From positions 1-64,000 of the forward strand of contig CANMVA010000002.1 of assembly GCA_947501355.1 (NCBI GenBank): a stretch of 64,000 nucleotides of DNA, given 5' to 3'. The notes beneath the pieces are model-generated. The model saw nothing but the letters and a program-made list of their open reading frames with translations. It was not told the origin of the DNA and made no database searches. The position numbers were made by a program, and so were the translations under genes. The DNA comes from an uncultured Paracoccaceae bacterium (GTDB taxonomy: Bacteria > Pseudomonadota > Alphaproteobacteria > Rhodobacterales > Rhodobacteraceae). Positions 52,885-62,121 of this stretch are shown here, one piece after another (the stretch's first letter is position 1; each line of letters opens with the position of its first letter).

Positions 52885-54018
52885 TCAGATCCGGGCGGAG
52901 GCGCGCTTGGTGCCTTCGCTGAGCGCGCTCAGTTTGGCATAGGCGATATCTGGATCGACCGCGCCAAATCCCGCGAAGGTGCCGAAGCCACAATCGGAGC
53001 CCGCGATCACGCGGTCCGCACCAACGATATTCGCAAATTTGGTCACCCGTTCGGCCACGAGGTCTGGGTGTTCAACAAAGTTCGTCGTCGTATCCACGAC
53101 GCCGGGCACAAGGATCTTGTCGTCGGGAATTTCAGATGCGCGGTCGCGGAACACGGTCCATTCATGGGCGTGGCGGGGGTTTGATGTCTCAAACAGAATT
53201 TGTTGTGGCGCGACGCTCATCAGGGTGGAGAACACCTTGCCCATGTCGATATCGCAGACGTGCGGGCCCTCATAGTTGCCCCAGCAGATATGCAGGCGCA
53301 CACGGGACGGGTCGATGCCTTCGAGCGCTGCATTCATTGCCTCCACATGGGACGCGGCGATCTTGAGGAATTCGGCGTCGCTGAGGTCGTTAAATAGCAT
53401 ATGGCGTGACAAGGCGAGGTCCGGGCAATCAAGTTGCAGCATGATGCCCGCGTCTACAATCGTGCGGTATTCTTCGCGCATCGCATCGGCCAAAGCCGCG
53501 AGATACGCGTCGCGGGTCGGATAGTAATCGTTTTGCAAAAACAAAGAGATAACGCCGGGGGAGGCCGCGTTCATGAACCCTTCGGACGCACCATGGGCCG
53601 CCATACCGGCCTTCAGGTTCGCAAGGTCCTTTTCCAGCTCGCCCTGCCCTTTCGACTTAACTTCGCCCACGCACATGGGCCGCGCGTATTGCGGTGTGCC
53701 GCCATCATCAGCCAGCCGTTTCAGAAAGCCAGGAAACTGTTTGAGATCGGCAGGCGCGTTGCGCGGGCTGTCGCCGTCAAAACCGGTGTAGCGGTCTTTG
53801 ACATAGGTCGCATAGCTGATCTTGGAGGTCTCACCGTCGCTGACCACATCAATCCCAGCGGCGACCTGTTGGCGGACGGTCTCATTCGCTGCCTCGGTCA
53901 TCGCGGCGTCGAATGCGGCTTCGTCATAGTCTTTGCCATGCTCGCACGCGAAGATGAAATCAACGACCTTCTGGGTGCGAGGCAGACTGCCCACATGGGT
54001 GGTCTTGATGCTGGTCAT
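52885..54018 (-). CDS. Cobalamin-independent methionine synthase-like (MetE C-terminal) protein
   Basis: 377 residues from ATG 54018 with GGGGGAGG upstream. It has only the C-terminal type barrel of MetE. The zinc ligands H243, C245 (RLHICWGNY), E277 (ILFETSNP) and C343 (AGSDCGFGTF) are present, and the start is TTHVGSLPRTQ. These short proteins are found in many bacteria and may transfer methyl or alkyl groups between thiols rather than make methionine. The downstream hydrolase may act with it. Confidence 0.88.
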   Translation of the reverse strand: MTSIKTTHVGSLPRTQKVVDFIFACEHGKDYDEAAFDAAMTEAANETVRQQVAAGIDVVSDGETSKISYATYVKDRYTGFDGDSPRNAPADLKQFPGFLKRLADDGGTPQYARPMCVGEVKSKGQGELEKDLANLKAGMAAHGASEGFMNAASPGVISLFLQNDYYPTRDAYLAALADAMREEYRTIVDAGIMLQLDCPDLALSRHMLFNDLSDAEFLKIAASHVEAMNAALEGIDPSRVRLHICWGNYEGPHVCDIDMGKVFSTLMSVAPQQILFETSNPRHAHEWTVFRDRASEIPDDKILVPGVVDTTTNFVEHPDLVAERVTKFANIVGADRVIAGSDCGFGTFAGFGAVDPDIAYAKLSALSEGTKRASARI

Positions 54019-54113
54019 AGGTGTGGTCCTCCCCCGGAAATGTGTTGCCTGGACGTTAGCCAAAGCCGGGGCGCGCTGCACCCGAAAACCGCCCCCTGCG
54101 CGCGATTTTCAGC

Positions 54114-55133
54114 CTAGTTCAACTGCTCCCAAAAGGTGCCAAGATGGCGCGTGACGATCTCGTTATAGCGGTCTGTTTCACGCAAGGCCGCAAGGCCTGC
54201 GTTGAAGCGATAGAGATGCGTGGTGCCGCGCCAGTGTTTTTTGGAAATAACTACGTGGAGACCTTCGACAGAGATCGGGCGCTGTTCGGGTTGCACCTGC
54301 CCTTGCAGGCCAAGCTCATGGATTTTCGTCCAGCCCAGAAACTCGTTCACGGTGACCGCATCGACGGAGCCTTCCATGAGGGCAGCAAAACACGCCTCGG
54401 GGCTTTCGGCCTGAACGAGGGTGATAAGGCCCTCACTGACCCAGCGCCGATCGGCCCGGTCAAGGTCATGGGTAAAGTATCCCGCGGGCCGACAGATCGT
54501 GCGGCCATGTAGATCGGCGTCATCCTCGAACGCGACAGGCGCGTCGGTGCGGGTGAAGAGCAGCACAAGGATTTCAACCAGCGGGTCGGAGAAATGGAAA
54601 TTCGCGCAGCGCTCATTGCCCGGATTTTCTTCGCAATTGGGGCGCAGCCATGGAAAGCCCATGTCGAACTGCGCGCCGGAATCGAGCATTGGGAAGAGAT
54701 GCTGGGACCAGTCATCCTCCCACGAGATGGAGTATGTCACCGGCTCTGGCGTAGCCTCCATCGCAGCGTTGACCAACTCGGTCACCATGCCTTGGCCCAT
54801 CCACGTGCGATCCGCGAAAGGTGCGTAGTTCGAGCCCGTCAGGATCGTCATCTCCGCGTCCGTGGTCTGGAGCGGCGTCGGGTCAGCCGGGCTTTGACCC
54901 GGCAAACAGGGGATCGTCACGGTGACGCCAGCGGGCAGATCAAGCAGGCCAGCGGGCAGCGTATTCTGGTTACCGTAATAGATCACCGACCATTTATTCA
55001 GATCGCCATAGTATTGATCTGCAATGGAAAAAAGCGTCTCATCTTCGGCAATCGTGTGAAGCACGTCACATTGGCCCTGCGCAAAAGCCGCGCCTGGCAG
55101 CAGGAGCGCAAAGGCTGCAGCGGCTGCCCTCAT
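54114..55133 (-). CDS. LysM plus solute-binding (SBP_bac_3) fusion protein, copy 1
   Basis: 339 residues with a signal peptide (RAAAAAFALLLPGAAFAQGQ). A LysM-like module follows (LHTIAEDETLFSIADQYYGD and NKWSVIYYGNQNTLPAG), then a linker and an SBP_bac_3-like domain from MTILTGSNYAPFADRTWMGQ, with YFTHDLDRADRRW and AVTVNEFLGWTK. It probably binds a small ligand while held near peptidoglycan. No ABC permease or ATPase gene is adjacent. ATGA couples it to the upstream copy. Confidence 0.85.
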   Translation of the reverse strand: MRAAAAAFALLLPGAAFAQGQCDVLHTIAEDETLFSIADQYYGDLNKWSVIYYGNQNTLPAGLLDLPAGVTVTIPCLPGQSPADPTPLQTTDAEMTILTGSNYAPFADRTWMGQGMVTELVNAAMEATPEPVTYSISWEDDWSQHLFPMLDSGAQFDMGFPWLRPNCEENPGNERCANFHFSDPLVEILVLLFTRTDAPVAFEDDADLHGRTICRPAGYFTHDLDRADRRWVSEGLITLVQAESPEACFAALMEGSVDAVTVNEFLGWTKIHELGLQGQVQPEQRPISVEGLHVVISKKHWRGTTHLYRFNAGLAALRETDRYNEIVTRHLGTFWEQLN

Positions 55134-56197
55134 AGCTCGGACCAGATGCGGGACATATGGCGGTTGATGACCTGCTGGTAGGTCCCGTTTTCCTTGATCG
55201 CATCAAGCCCCTGATTAATCGCGGCCATCACATTTTCCGCGTTCGGGTGGCTCTTGGAGACGAGCACATGCAGCCCTTCGATGGACAGCGGACGGGTCTG
55301 GACGGGAGCGACAACGCCGCCCAGATCAAGGTCCTTGATTGCGGTGCGCCCAGTGAATTCATTGAGCGCTACGGCATCGACATCGCCTTCCGTCAGCATC
55401 TCGAAACAATCGGCCACGCTGTCGGGTTGCTTGAGCGTGATCTTGGCCTCTTTCATCCAATTGCGCCCGTTCTTGTCGAGGTCATGGGTAAAATACCCGG
55501 CCGGACGGCAAAGCGTTTTGCCCACGATATCGGCATCCGAGTTGAATGTGATTGGGTTGGCGTTCGTGGTGAAGAGCAGGATCAGCATCTCGAACATCGG
55601 GTCCGAGAAGTGGAAGTTTTCACAGCGATAATTGCTCGGATCGCCGTCGCAATCGGGCTTATACCAAGGGAAACCCGCATCGAGCATCGCGTTGCTGAGC
55701 AGCGGGTCGAGATGCGAGGACCAGTCGTTGACCCAGCTGATCGAGTAGTCTCCGACACCTGCATTCTGCATCGAGGCATCAACGATCTCGGTGATCAGAC
55801 CGCCATTTTCCAGATCTTCATCGGTGAAAGGGGCGAAGTCACTGGCGGTGAGCAGGCGCAAGCTGGACGCGCTTGCGGTCGGGCGCTGCACGACAGGGGC
55901 GGCGGCCGTCGGGGCCGCGGCTGCGGTGACTACGCCGCCCAACACCGGCAGTCCGCCAACACAAGGGATGTTGAGGTTCTGGCCCACTTGAACGCGGTTC
56001 GGGCTGTCACCGATCAGCGCGCGGTTGGTGTTGTAGATCACCGACCACTTGCGCGAGTCGTCGTAAAGCTCGTTTGCGATCTGTGAAAGCGTGTCGCCGC
56101 TGGTCACGGTATAGGTGCCACCGCAGGCCTGCGCGGCGGCAGTGCCTGCTGTCAAAACAGTTGCAACACATGTGGCGGCAGCCAATGAAAAACGCAT
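55130..56197 (-). CDS. LysM plus solute-binding (SBP_bac_3) fusion protein, copy 2
   Basis: 355 residues with signal peptide (RFSLAAATCVATVLTAGTAA). LysM is clearer here: YTVTSGDTLSQIANELYDD then KWSVIYNTNRALIGDSPN and VQVGQNLNIPC. The binding domain starts near LLTASDFAPFTDEDLENGG. Copies 1 and 2 are clear paralogues with the same layout (YFTHDLD, ENFHFSDP and similar words). The Ala-rich linker (AAAAPTAAAPVVQRPTASAS) separates the domains. Its stop and the next start overlap at 55130-55133. Confidence 0.87.
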   Translation of the reverse strand: MRFSLAAATCVATVLTAGTAAAQACGGTYTVTSGDTLSQIANELYDDSRKWSVIYNTNRALIGDSPNRVQVGQNLNIPCVGGLPVLGGVVTAAAAPTAAAPVVQRPTASASSLRLLTASDFAPFTDEDLENGGLITEIVDASMQNAGVGDYSISWVNDWSSHLDPLLSNAMLDAGFPWYKPDCDGDPSNYRCENFHFSDPMFEMLILLFTTNANPITFNSDADIVGKTLCRPAGYFTHDLDKNGRNWMKEAKITLKQPDSVADCFEMLTEGDVDAVALNEFTGRTAIKDLDLGGVVAPVQTRPLSIEGLHVLVSKSHPNAENVMAAINQGLDAIKENGTYQQVINRHMSRIWSEL

Positions 56198-56333
56198 GGA
56201 ATCCCCCTATCCAGTCGGCAAGAAATTGCCTAATGTAGGGGTATCGGTCAAGGTTTAACGCAATATCTGGCCGGTCAAACATGGGTTTTGATCGGAACAC
56301 AGCGGCTTACGCTACATCTGGCGGCAATTGTGG

Positions 56334-57293
56334 TTAACCGCTGTGATGCAGAATTTGCATCCAAATCGCAGTTTCATCAATCAACGCATACTCTCGACGC
56401 AGGCCCCACGGGCCGAACTCGGCATGACAGATGCCCATGATGTGAACCTTTGCGCCAGTTGGCGTGCCGAAGCTGCCCCATCCGTCATGGGTGCCATCAA
56501 GCGACCAACGGACCGCCGCGCGGGGTGGCATCATCAGGTCTTCGCGCCCGATCTGGTGGTGGATCGTGAAGGTTGCCGAAGGGAAGGCCGACCGGAGGCC
56601 GAGCCAGAACCTGTCGGCGGCCGCGCGGCCATGGGTATTGATCCCACCTGGGTAATGGACGGCGCAAGCGCGGTCATATTCGGTTTGGATCAGGGACAGT
56701 TCAGCCTCCATGATCCGGGTCAGCAGACCTGCGTATGTCTCGCCCCATTCGTTGTCATTGCCCCGGCCCAGATAAGGGCCATCCACGTCAATCTCAGGGC
56801 GCATGGGGTTGAAGTCCTTCATGCTTTCCAGCTTGGCGCGGGCCCAGTCCTGAACGTCAAAACCAAGCTGGCGCACAACGGCGCCATTGTCGCGGATCAG
56901 CCATTCGTCGCTGATCATGTTGTCCTTGGCATAGCAATCGGCGATGGCGCGATAGGTTAACGGCCGCCCGGTTGCAGTGCCGAACATGCCGTCCCCGGTA
57001 TGGGTCGCGGTGTTGATCAAGCGGTGCGATGAGAGCATGCCCGCCTCCGGATCGCCCGACCAGATCACGTCTTCGCCCATCAGCTGGCGGTCGGGAAGCT
57101 CGACCAGAGTTGCCATGGTCGCCGCGGTTGAGGCAGGCTCCCCATGAGAAATGCCGCCCGGAGTGCGCACGATCACTTCGGGGTGGTAATACTCGCGCAT
57201 CCGCGCACCAAGGCCGCGATCTTCCCAGATTTCTTTTGTGATCCCGAGGATGTAGTCGGGGAAATCCTTGAAACGGTTGTTAAATCCACGCAT
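56334..57293 (-). CDS. Two-domain SnoaL/NTF2-like protein, copy A
   Basis: 319 residues with two related NTF2-like halves, one near VIVRTPGGISHGEPASTAAT and one near YPGGINTHGRAAADRFWLGL and TIHHQIGREDLMMPPRAAVR. SnoaL-like proteins act as cyclases, isomerases or hydratases of polar rings, or as binding proteins. It is the last gene after SDR and LacI; the LacI stop shares one base with its start (TAATG at 57295-57291). It has the same two-domain layout as the gene at 59735, but I cannot say that the pair is orthologous. Confidence 0.8.
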   Translation of the reverse strand: MRGFNNRFKDFPDYILGITKEIWEDRGLGARMREYYHPEVIVRTPGGISHGEPASTAATMATLVELPDRQLMGEDVIWSGDPEAGMLSSHRLINTATHTGDGMFGTATGRPLTYRAIADCYAKDNMISDEWLIRDNGAVVRQLGFDVQDWARAKLESMKDFNPMRPEIDVDGPYLGRGNDNEWGETYAGLLTRIMEAELSLIQTEYDRACAVHYPGGINTHGRAAADRFWLGLRSAFPSATFTIHHQIGREDLMMPPRAAVRWSLDGTHDGWGSFGTPTGAKVHIMGICHAEFGPWGLRREYALIDETAIWMQILHHSG

Positions 57294-58303
57294 TATATAT
57301 CCTTTGGCTTGCGAGCAGAGCCGCGCACGACCAGCGGCCCGTCAATAGCGGTTTTCAAGGGGGCGACGCTGCGATCCGCGATCTGGGCGAGCAGCGTGTC
57401 AACTGTCGCCGTCACCATTTGGCCAGACGGCTGGCGCATCGTTGTCAGGTCATAGGAAGGCCACGCGGCCATCGGAACGTCGTCATATCCGATGACCGAG
57501 ATATCGTCGGGAACGCGCAATCCCGCCATGTGGCGCAGCGCGTCGATCACCGCGAAAGCCATGTGGTCATTGCCGACAAAGATCGCATCGGGCTTGGCCG
57601 TCATCACCATCTCTAACGCGGCATCTGCGGCCACATCCCGCTTGAACTTGCCATCCGCGATAGCGACCAGCTCAAGCCCATGGGTGGCCAGCGCGTCGAT
57701 GAACCCGGCCTGCCGCTCGCGCCCGGTGGAGGAACCGGACCAACCGCTGATATGGGCGATGCGTTCATGCCCCCCCGCGACAAGGAAATCGGCAATCTTG
57801 CGCGCGCCGGCGCGGTTGTCAGAGGTCACTTGGCTAAGGCGGGGATCGTCCTGACCGCGGTTGAAGAGGACCACGGGGATGCCCGCGGCTTCGCAGCGTT
57901 TGGTCAGCTCGTCGGACATGCCGACAGACGCCGTGATGATGCCATCCACTTGATAATCAAGGAGTTCCCCGACCACTCGCTCGACATCCGTGCTTTGACC
58001 GGAGGCCATGAAGATCAGGATATGATAGCCTTGTTCCTGCAGCGCGTTCGACAAGCGCTCCAACGCGTCGGGGTAGAATTGGTTGTCGAGATAGGCCACG
58101 ACAAGGCCGATGATTTTCGACTGTCCCGTAATCAGAGAGCGGGCCAGCACGTTGGGCCGGTAGCCCAGCGCATCCGCCGCGTCTCGCACCTTCTTGACGG
58201 TCGATTTGCTGGCGGACGCACCAGAGAACACACGACTGACCGCGGATTGGCTGACGCCCGCTTTAGCCGCCACATCAAGAGAGGTGATCTTGGTCTTGGG
58301 CAT
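57293..58303 (-). CDS. LacI-family transcriptional regulator
   Basis: 336 residues. The helix-turn-helix is ITSLDVAAKAGVSQSAVSRV with FSGASASKSTVKKV; the hinge ALGYRPNVLARSL and the periplasmic-binding-protein-like effector domain follow (IIGLVVAYLDNQFYPDALER; VASEVGYDDVPMAAWPSYDL-like end). It is expected to respond to the cluster's substrate or an intermediate. Two similar TGCA-N6-TGCA sites (59073 and 62133) are candidate operators. It begins directly after the SDR stop. Confidence 0.95.
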   Translation of the reverse strand: MPKTKITSLDVAAKAGVSQSAVSRVFSGASASKSTVKKVRDAADALGYRPNVLARSLITGQSKIIGLVVAYLDNQFYPDALERLSNALQEQGYHILIFMASGQSTDVERVVGELLDYQVDGIITASVGMSDELTKRCEAAGIPVVLFNRGQDDPRLSQVTSDNRAGARKIADFLVAGGHERIAHISGWSGSSTGRERQAGFIDALATHGLELVAIADGKFKRDVAADAALEMVMTAKPDAIFVGNDHMAFAVIDALRHMAGLRVPDDISVIGYDDVPMAAWPSYDLTTMRQPSGQMVTATVDTLLAQIADRSVAPLKTAIDGPLVVRGSARKPKDI

Positions 58304-59062
58304 TTAACCGGCTGTCCAACCGCCGTCGATCAACAGCGACGTGCCGGTGATCATCGCGCCTGCGTCAGAGGCTAAAAAGACGACCGCGCCCATGATGTCT
58401 TCGACCTCGCCGATGCGGGGCAGCTTGATCTTCTCGTCGATCCACGCGCGGCGTTCTGGATCAGCAAAGGTGGACTCGGTCAGCGGTGTTTTGATGAAGG
58501 TCGGGCAGATCGTATTGACGCGGATATTCTCTGGCCCCCATTCGATGGCCATGGCTTTCGTCATGCCTTCGACGCCGTGTTTCGTAGCACAATAAACGGA
58601 TCGGTCAATGCCCCCCACATGGCCCATCTGGCTTGAGATTTGCAGGATCGACCCGCCCCGCCCGACCATCTGTTTCGCAGCTGTTTGCGCGAGGTGGTAG
58701 GCAGCTTTCAGGTTGATATTCACCACCGCATCAAAGTCATCTTCCTGACTGTCCAGCGCTGGCCCGTGCCGCGCCATGCCTGCCGAATTGCAAAGGATGT
58801 CGATGGGGCCGAACTTAGTAAAGGTCGCCTCAACAGCCGCCCGGTCACCGACGTCCAGCGCGTGACCGGTCGCCTTGTAACCAGCGGCATTGATCGCATC
58901 TGCGGCTTCGACCACCGTCTCCGCGCCCCGTGCGGCGACAATTACATGGGCGCCTGCCTCGGCCAGCGCCATGGCGCATCCCAAACCAATGCCCCGCGAG
59001 CCTCCGGGGACCAAAGCGGTGCGCCCATCAAGGCGGAAAGACGGAGTTCTGGGAAGGCTCAT
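58304..59062 (-). CDS. Short-chain dehydrogenase/reductase
   Basis: 252 residues: cofactor loop ALVPGGSRGIGLGCAMALAE, then NSAGMARHGPAL, and the catalytic YCATKHG (Tyr-x3-Lys) with GSILQISSQMG. It probably oxidises a secondary alcohol. AAGGA precedes the ATG and the operator overlaps this region at 59073-59087. It ends directly before LacI, which starts at 58303. Confidence 0.94.
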   Translation of the reverse strand: MSLPRTPSFRLDGRTALVPGGSRGIGLGCAMALAEAGAHVIVAARGAETVVEAADAINAAGYKATGHALDVGDRAAVEATFTKFGPIDILCNSAGMARHGPALDSQEDDFDAVVNINLKAAYHLAQTAAKQMVGRGGSILQISSQMGHVGGIDRSVYCATKHGVEGMTKAMAIEWGPENIRVNTICPTFIKTPLTESTFADPERRAWIDEKIKLPRIGEVEDIMGAVVFLASDAGAMITGTSLLIDGGWTAG

Positions 59063-59072
59063 AGATCAATCC

Positions 59073-59087
59073 TTGCAAGCGATTGCA
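59073..59087. promoter_or_regulatory. Candidate LacI-family operator before the SDR gene
   Basis: TTGCAAGCGATTGCA, a near-perfect palindrome centred on CG, 11-25 bases upstream of the SDR start and touching its ribosome site. The same pattern, TGCA-AGCG-WW-TGCA, recurs at 62133. TGCAANCGNTTGCA-type sites are the usual form for LacI-family proteins. It could repress SDR-lacI-SnoaL A as a roadblock. Confidence 0.75.
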
Positions 59088-59105
59088 CGCAGGTTAGCGG
59101 GGTGC

Positions 59106-59738
59106 TCATGGGTATTCAATGCCGCGAAAGGTCGGAAAATCGACGTAGCGTTTTTGGCGCGTGGCGAGGGGTTCTTCGGGCTCTGCTCCGGCCGCCAGCA
59201 GCTTGCCTTTCGGCGCGATGTAGCTGGAGATCGCGCGGTTCGGTTTCTCTCGCCAACTGAGGTTAAACCCCGCCAGTTTCGGGAAAAACCACATGTCGGA
59301 ATACGGCAGATGGTCGTGGATCCACCACGCCAGATCGCGCCAATCGCGCCCCTGATCGTAGCGGTCCGCAAACCACGGGATCACCAGCGACGTGCCTGCC
59401 CCCATCACGCCATTGTCCAGCCGGTCCCAGATATGGTGGCCGTAATTGGCATCGTTGCGCGCGCAATTGAGGTTGTTTGCGTTGCCATAGGCATTCAGCT
59501 CGCATGAGCGAAAGCCAGATCGGATCGCGATGCGGCCAAAGGTTTCCTGCAGCGGGTCCAGAAGCATCTCACACAGCTTGCGGCCCGCCTTGATGGCGAG
59601 GTCCGGATTGTCGGGGACGTTCTGGATCTGGTGGATGTTCCCGATCTCGGAATAGAGGAAATCGCGCATGTAAAAGTGCTTGGACAGGCGCACCCGGCCC
59701 AGATCCTCAAGCCCGCGCATGGAGCGTGGGCGTTTCAT
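59106..59738 (-). CDS. Peptidase M15-like (D-Ala-D-Ala carboxypeptidase fold) protein
   Basis: 210 residues from ATG 59738 (overlaps the preceding gene by ATGA). The layout fits the M15 fold: FGRIAIRSGFRSCELN (the SGYR-like motif), then YGHHIWDRLD, where H101 and D108 have the His-x6-Asp spacing of the zinc site, and WIHDHLPYSD with later His. No signal peptide is present, so it is cytosolic. Its role among catabolic enzymes is unclear; it could act on a small amide or be a repurposed metal hydrolase. Confidence 0.65.
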   Translation of the reverse strand: MKRPRSMRGLEDLGRVRLSKHFYMRDFLYSEIGNIHQIQNVPDNPDLAIKAGRKLCEMLLDPLQETFGRIAIRSGFRSCELNAYGNANNLNCARNDANYGHHIWDRLDNGVMGAGTSLVIPWFADRYDQGRDWRDLAWWIHDHLPYSDMWFFPKLAGFNLSWREKPNRAISSYIAPKGKLLAAGAEPEEPLATRQKRYVDFPTFRGIEYP

Positions 59739-60670
59739 GCCAGCTGTCGCATCCGGGCGAGGACATCGACGCCGAGCTGGCTCCACGCGTGGAGCAGATC
59801 GACCAACACCCAGTTCTCCGCGATCTTGCCATCTTCCACACGCCAGAAATCGAGACTGCGCAGGGTGATCTTCTGCCCTGATGGTGCGATGCCCAGCCAG
59901 CCGTCGCCCGTCACCGTCATCTCCATACCGGGCCAGGCGGTGAAGCCGACGTAATTACCCTCAGCGAAGAAATGCCCTTTCTCGATCAGGCCGCGCCGAT
60001 CTGGCATGGCGTTTAGGAACGGGATCTGGTGATGGGCGCGAAACCCTTTGATCCCGCGGCAGGTGCCGATGCCGGAGGGGCCGTACCATGATGCATTTTC
60101 GTGCCAGTATTCCGGCAGACGCATCGCGTCTTCGCCCTCATCGCTGCGGTGCAAACCGGCCAACATGTCACCCACGATCTGCAACGCGCGGGCGCCGTCA
60201 CCTTCGATCCTCAAACCGTCTTGCGTCGCAGGTCCGGGCACATGCCATTCGCGGCCCAGCGACGGTCCCATCGGCCAAACACCAGCCTGCAAAATCAGTT
60301 CGGGAATATCCCAAAGCGCCTGCATCTCGGCGATTTGTCCGCCCTCGACCCGATAGAACTCATGATAGCGCATCGCGGCCATCCGGCGCGTCGGTGGGAT
60401 GTCCAGAAACGGTGCGCTGAACGTGCCGCAATAGTAACCGCATACGCCGACCCAGAGCTGGTTATGGCCATCGACGCTTTCCATGACGATGGTGTTGCGT
60501 CGCTCCAGATCGGGGAATGCCTCATCCAACTGCGCAAGCGGGCCGTCGAAGTAGCCCGCAACCGTCAAGGTCTCAAAGGGATGCGCGAGATGCACATCCG
60601 CGCCTTCTGCGAAAGCGGCAGCATCGCGCCGCCCCGTTATCAGCTCTTTGACCACGTCACGACCGTTCAT
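59735..60670 (-). CDS. Two-domain SnoaL/NTF2-like protein, copy B
   Basis: 311 residues with two NTF2-like halves, FETLTVAGYFDGPLAQLDEA with FYRVEGGQIAEMQALWDIPE, and NASWYGPSGIGTCRGIKGFR with SLDFWRVEDGKIAENWVLVD. SnoaL-like enzymes handle hydroxylated or cyclic intermediates; role unknown. It lies between the HisD-like gene and the M15-like gene, 66 bases from the former's stop with an extragenic motif in the gap. Confidence 0.82.
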   Translation of the reverse strand: MNGRDVVKELITGRRDAAAFAEGADVHLAHPFETLTVAGYFDGPLAQLDEAFPDLERRNTIVMESVDGHNQLWVGVCGYYCGTFSAPFLDIPPTRRMAAMRYHEFYRVEGGQIAEMQALWDIPELILQAGVWPMGPSLGREWHVPGPATQDGLRIEGDGARALQIVGDMLAGLHRSDEGEDAMRLPEYWHENASWYGPSGIGTCRGIKGFRAHHQIPFLNAMPDRRGLIEKGHFFAEGNYVGFTAWPGMEMTVTGDGWLGIAPSGQKITLRSLDFWRVEDGKIAENWVLVDLLHAWSQLGVDVLARMRQLA

Positions 60671-60680
60671 CGCGCCCCGC

Positions 60681-60713
60681 CTTCTTTTGTGTCAAAATAC
60701 TCCCGCCGGAGGC
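60681..60713 (-). repeat. Extragenic GAGTATTT motif, copy 6
   Basis: On the minus strand GCCTCCGGCGGGAGTATTT followed by TGACACAAAAGAAG. It is nearly identical to copy 2 and lies between the HisD-like gene and the SnoaL B gene. Confidence 0.8.
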
Positions 60714-60736
60714 GTCCGGCAGAAGTCCAAAGCGCC

Positions 60737-62062
60737 CTATTCTGCCGCGTCGCGATAGGGCGCCGCTTCGCCGTAAGGCACGTTCAGCCCACCATAGCGG
60801 CGCACGCGGACGTTGCATTGCTCGGCATGACCCACAAAGCCTTCCAGCATGCACAGACGCGAGCCGTATTCGCCGACCAGCGTCGCGGCCTCATCCGTGG
60901 TCACTTTCTGATAGCTGTGGGTCTTGATGAATTTACCGACCCAAAGCCCGCCGGTATAGCGGCCCGCCTTCTTGGTGGGCAGCGTGTGGTTGGTCCCGAT
61001 CACCTTGTCACCATTGGCCACATTGGTGCGGGGGCCCAGGAAGAGCGCGCCGTAATTGGTCATGTTTTGCAGGAACCAATCATCGCGGTCGGTCATCACT
61101 TGGACGTGCTCAGAGGCGACGTCTTCGGAGACGGCCAGCATGTCGTCATAGTCATCGCAGAGAATGATCTCACCGTATTCTTCCCAGCTGACACGCGCGG
61201 TTTCAGCGGTTGGCAGGATGCCAAGAATGCGCTCAATCTCCGCCATGGTGTCTTCGGCGAGCTTGCGGGAGTTGGTGATCAGCACGGCAGGGGAATTGTA
61301 GCCATGCTCGGCCTGCCCCAGCAGATCGGTGGCGACCATTTCGCCGTCCACGGTGTCGTCTGCAATCACGCAAGTCTCGGTGGGTCCAGCGAAGAGGTCG
61401 ATGCCGACGCGGCCGAAGAGCTGACGCTTGGCCTCGGCCACGAACGCATTGCCCGGGCCGACGAGCATGTCGACGGGTTTGATGCTTTCGGTGCCCAGCG
61501 CCATAGCGCCTACGGCCTGCACGCCGCCGAGGACAAGGATTTCATCCGCGCCGCCTTCTTTCATGGCGGCGACGATGGCGGGGTGCGGCTCTCCATTCAC
61601 CGGCGGGGCTGAGGCGACGACGCGCGGCACGCCGGCCACTTTCGCGGTCAGCACCGACATGTGGGCCGAGGCCACCATCGGGAACTTGCCACCCGGCACG
61701 TAGCAGCCAACAGAATTCACGGGGATATTGCGGTGACCCAGAATGACGCCCGGCATCGTCTCGACCTCGACATCTTTCATCGAATCGCGCTGGACCTGCG
61801 CGAAGGCGCGGATCTGGTCCTGGGCGAAGCGGATATCGTCCATCTCGCGCGTGGTGACCTTTTGCATAGCCGCTTCGATCTCGGAGTCGCTCAGCCGGAA
61901 CGCCTCAGGCGTGTAGCCGTCAAACTTCGTCGACAGATCGCGCACGGCCGCGTCACCGCGGGTTTCGATGTCTTTCAGGATGCCTTCGACGGTTGCGCGC
62001 ACTTTCGCATCATCGTCTGCGCGCTCATCGGCGGGTTTGCCGCGCTTGAGATATTCGGCCAT
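60737..62062 (-). CDS. HisD-like zinc-dependent alcohol dehydrogenase (histidinol-dehydrogenase family paralogue)
   Basis: 441 residues. The conserved residues of the family are present: Q250 and H253 (LLGQAEHG), E318-H319 (ASEHVQ), D352 ([11 protein letters not shown]) and H412 (FVGHAEQ), so it should be a zinc-dependent NAD alcohol-to-acid dehydrogenase. No other his genes are present, and it resembles the paralogues used in roseobacters for hydroxylated sulfonates or other polyols (for example HpsN). The TRAP transporter genes usual for HpsN clusters are absent here. It begins the downstream operon, with an operator 71 bases upstream. Confidence 0.85.
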   Translation of the reverse strand: MAEYLKRGKPADERADDDAKVRATVEGILKDIETRGDAAVRDLSTKFDGYTPEAFRLSDSEIEAAMQKVTTREMDDIRFAQDQIRAFAQVQRDSMKDVEVETMPGVILGHRNIPVNSVGCYVPGGKFPMVASAHMSVLTAKVAGVPRVVASAPPVNGEPHPAIVAAMKEGGADEILVLGGVQAVGAMALGTESIKPVDMLVGPGNAFVAEAKRQLFGRVGIDLFAGPTETCVIADDTVDGEMVATDLLGQAEHGYNSPAVLITNSRKLAEDTMAEIERILGILPTAETARVSWEEYGEIILCDDYDDMLAVSEDVASEHVQVMTDRDDWFLQNMTNYGALFLGPRTNVANGDKVIGTNHTLPTKKAGRYTGGLWVGKFIKTHSYQKVTTDEAATLVGEYGSRLCMLEGFVGHAEQCNVRVRRYGGLNVPYGEAAPYRDAAE

Positions 62063-62121
62063 GGTCTCTCTCCCCTATGAGGTGACGTTTGGAGGAGAGG
62101 ATAGCGGATCGGTGACGGCGC

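Noticed and set aside
60737-62062. True histidinol dehydrogenase of histidine biosynthesis
   Set aside because: No other his genes nearby, and the genes around it are a transporter, SnoaL-like proteins, an SDR and LacI. The catalytic residues are conserved, so the reaction type is retained but the substrate probably differs.
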